Assembly: GCA_028564705.1 (NCBI GenBank)
Contig: JAPXFQ010000338.1
Location: forward strand, 62,001 to 126,000
Reading direction: 5' to 3'
Length of the DNA: 64,000 nt
Origin: Apricaphanius iberus
Lineage: Eukaryota; Chordata; Actinopteri; Cyprinodontiformes; Aphaniidae
The notes below the pieces were generated by a model. That model worked only from the letters and a program-made list of their open reading frames with translations, had not been told where the DNA came from and made no database searches. Position 1 is the first letter of the stretch. Each line of letters opens with the position of its first letter. The position numbers and the translations under genes are program-made. Shown here in pieces: positions 61,011 through 64,000 of this stretch.

Positions 61011-64000
61011 GTGACTACCAGTAGTTTTTCTCTGGTGTTGCCCAACTGTGCACAGGCGAACACACCCAAACCTAATTATAATGTTATCTTAGCTCGGATC
61101 TTATCATCAGCTTAGTCGTTCAACGTAAGGGTTCACGTAGCAGTAGCCATTTGGGGACTGAATGTTCCCCTTCCGTTTGCTACAGATGTGTCAAATGTGT
61201 CTAGAAAATGGCAAGGTTAGACGTTGGATTCCTGAAGTGGCAGATACCTCCCATTTCTTGTCACTGAACTCACAACGTCAGCTCATCCGATGGAGATTTA
61301 ACCGACGGAAGAATTCCCTTCCTGACTTGCGCTCACGAGCAGCAGAGGCAGCAAGGCTGTAATTTTCAATCCTTATTTCAACATCTCTAGAGGCCTGTCC
61401 ATTTTCCTTCTTTTCATCGTCTTTACTAAGCTGTTAGGTATTTAGATGTCTGATCACCTGTCCTGTCTCTGAGCTGCGACTTAGTCTTTAACAATGTCTG
61501 TCTACATTCTGTAGCCTTTTCATAGAAGTGTTGACATTGATCAGAATGCAAAAAGAAAACAAAAGATTTTCATTAAGTCTGAAGTTCACTGACTTAGTTA
61601 CATAAACAGTACACAGAAATAATTATGTCTGGTATATTAATCATTTTAGAAAAATATTTTAAAAACTTTTATTTTCTTGTACTTTTTTATTAAATTAAAA
61701 CTAATATCAGAATAATTATTGTTTTAACTAAATATGTTCTGTTCACCAAGACTGGAGAAAACATACATCCATATTGACACAAAAGAGAATGATGGTGATC
61801 CTACAGAAGGCTATTATTTGTGCAGCAATTTTATTCTCCCCCTTTTGGGTTTAACTGTCCACAAGGGGGTGCTTTACATCAACTGACTCCTCAGATGGCC
61901 AGCGTTCAAAGCTGAGCCTGACACACACAAAAAAGCAAAACTAAACTGACTGCGAGGAAGACCTGGTGGAGGAAAATCCAACAAACAAATGAATTAGAGA
62001 GAAATGAGAGAGGAACACTTGGTGGTTTAGATGATAACAGGCCTTGTGCCTTTCCTTGTGCTCAGAGTGTCGTCCTCTCACCTGTGTTGCTCTTTAAAGC
62101 CTTCACATGAAAACCTGGAGCATTTGTATGGCTGCCTCGGTGGCCCCTCCCTCCCTCTTTAAACACATGGTTGTTTGACTAGTTTCGGATTAAATGCTTT
62201 CCACTCCAGCTGTTGACAATGCATGCAAGCTATTATAAAGTATCAATGTAATTAACAGTTTAATGCAGCAGTATTTACTCTAAATAGAAGCTACTATTGT
62301 TGCTTTTTCTGTGTCAACTGGTGCAAATCGGACTCAGCCAAAAGTCGTCTTTACCTCATGCAAAACTGCAGAACATTCCAATTCAAATTTGAACTTCCTT
62401 TAATTAGGAAAAAACTTCCTTTACTGAGGAAAATTATTTACAGTCTTAACATTCTCCTGTCTTCTAAAGCTAATTTGTAGAGCTGGTTGTTGAATTTTAT
62501 TTCTGTTTTGTTTGCATGTGCAGCCTATTTTAAACTTACAAAAATATTTGTACCATTTAAATTGTAAAAAATTTCGTAATTTCAATGTGTTTTTTGAGAT
62601 TTTATGTGCTAGAACAACTCAAAGTTGCGGATATGGATGTGAAGTTGCAGGACAGTAATAAAGTTTTTTTAATCAGTTTTAATTATAAAAATCGGAAAAG
62701 TATTGCAAGTGCACTTGCACTTATCCCACATGACATCCTAAATAAGAATCACAGCATCTGAGTGAAAAAACAGCGACATGAAAAACAAGGTACAAAGCAA
62801 GGATGAATCTGTGGAAAACCTTAAATAACGTTGGATTATTAAACAATATCCCAAAATTAAAAACATATCTCTCCCCCCCCTAAAAAAGGATACTGTAATG
62901 ATGCAGTTTCAGCTATGACAAGGGAGGCAGAGGTCTGGAATCATTGTTAGAGACCCACAGGATGTCCTGAGGAAGAAGTCAGCGCAGAGCTGTATGTTAG
63001 CATTCAACGACGAGGAGGCACACAACAGGGAGGCTTGCACTGCGCCTCCTCTCCTTTGGTGGCCTCAAGAGTCTCCCTGGAATGTGACGCCTTTCTAGCC
63101 CGGGATTCCATTACCTCTCTGTCCTTCTTCATCTGCTGGGGATTTTTAATTAGCCGTCCATTGCTGACATGAACTGAATTTACTACAAACAAGTTAAAAT
63201 GGAAAAGCAAAAGCTTGAGAGCACTTTGGGAATTGGAAGTACCCTGCTACGTATTCAGATTGCTGCATTTGTCTGCTTCCCTTTTACAAAATAACTAACC
63301 CGTGTGGGGAAAACAAAAGGTAAGAGCTGTCACGCTCGTCTGTAGTTTTACATGTCACAGAATTCAGGCTGTATGAGTGCTTCCTGTTGCGGGGCAGACA
63401 GGAAGTACTCTACTTATTCAGATTTCATAGACTGTGTCTTCGGTTCCTCTGATTGCTCACTGCAACTGTCATCTTCCTGGGCTTAATGGTTCGTGTGAAG
63501 AAAGCCTGGTGCACCAGTTCATGAAGAATGTCAGCTTGGGTGGCTTTCTGAAACTGTCGGGGACTCTGTCAACAACAGCTTTATAAAAGCAGAACGGTTC
63601 CATTTTTTCTGATCATGAGCAGCATGTATGATGGACCGACGGATTATATAAATTTTTAACAAAGGAGGGAAAATCTGGGAATGTTTCTGATTACTCCTTC
63701 AATTTACCAGCTTGAGGACCACTAGAGCCTTTTTCAGAAGGGGCACTTTTGAGTTGGTAGGATGTTTGTAGGACTTAACATTTGATTTTTTTTGACTTCT
63801 TTATGTTTATTTTTTAAGGTTTTCTTGTCTTTGAAATGGTTAAATGTATGTTAATGCTAACTTGGTTTGACAGAAGCCAACTTCTTTAATGTGGTTTTGA
63901 CTGTTGTCAGAGATGCAATAGTCAGATATTTGTGTCAATTCTAGTTCCTGTTCATTAATGTAGCATTCATAAAGTCTTAATGTCCTAATGTCTTTCTAGC
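61011..64000 (+). other. arhgap29: arhgap29-like intron continuing past the window edge
   Basis: No further exon of the family was found. An open stretch at 61162-61362 does not continue the family sequence. No mobile element was recognised. 63004-63210 is less AT-rich than its surroundings and stays open on the minus strand, without similarity I can name. Confidence 0.6.

Noticed and set aside
61162..61362. 66-codon ORF as the third arhgap29 exon
   Set aside because: Its sequence does not continue the family after AKVK, and phase and acceptor do not fit.

Overview
The window is vertebrate, most likely teleost fish, nuclear DNA. It is AT-rich, its genes are split by introns with GT/AG borders, and it is packed with fish-type interspersed repeats (Tc1/mariner remnants, hAT-type non-autonomous elements, L2-like and L1-like LINE fragments, tRNA-derived SINEs, TA/CA microsatellites). 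Nothing bacterial, no CRISPR array and no rRNA gene is visible. The species cannot be fixed from the sequence.

Two protein-coding genes are supported, both on the plus strand. (1) A complete activin receptor type-2B gene (acvr2b, one of the fish paralogues) runs from a CpG-rich promoter/5'UTR (about 7840-8319) through 11 coding exons (8320-33045) to a poly(A) signal near 37084. The exons join in frame into 514 residues: signal peptide, ten-cysteine three-finger ectodomain, one membrane helix, and a Ser/Thr kinase with glycine loop, VAVK, HRD, DFG and APE motifs. (2) The first two coding exons of a Rho GTPase-activating protein of the ARHGAP29/ARHGAP45/GMIP family, best matching ARHGAP29, lie at 43619-43931 and 60867-61010. 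The rest of that gene is beyond the right edge. A CpG-enriched stretch at 40100-40560 ending in a consensus splice donor may be its promoter and non-coding first exon.

Layout: 1-7.8 kb, upstream intergenic with a SINE, a Tc1 relic and other repeats; 7.8-8.4 kb, acvr2b promoter and exon 1 with upstream ORFs; 8.4-33 kb, acvr2b exons and introns (intron 1 holds a long hairpin, a LINE relic and a THAP-like fragment; intron 8 holds a Tc1 deletion derivative, an L1 fragment, a SINE and two hAT-type copies); 33-37.1 kb, long 3'UTR carrying another hAT-type element; 37-43.5 kb, intergenic and arhgap29 upstream region; 43.5-64 kb, arhgap29 start exon, a 16.9 kb intron and the next exon. That intron holds an hAT-type element with a perfect 8-bp target duplication, a relic with a SAP-like ORF, and two abutting MITEs.

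The two genes act in separate pathways: acvr2b is a cell-surface receptor for activin, GDF and BMP ligands, and ARHGAP29 is a cytosolic Rho regulator. They are simply neighbours. The clearest points for a second look are the mobile elements whose ends and target duplications can be read directly, the 36-bp-arm hairpin in acvr2b intron 1, the upstream ORFs before the acvr2b start, and the putative arhgap29 first exon.
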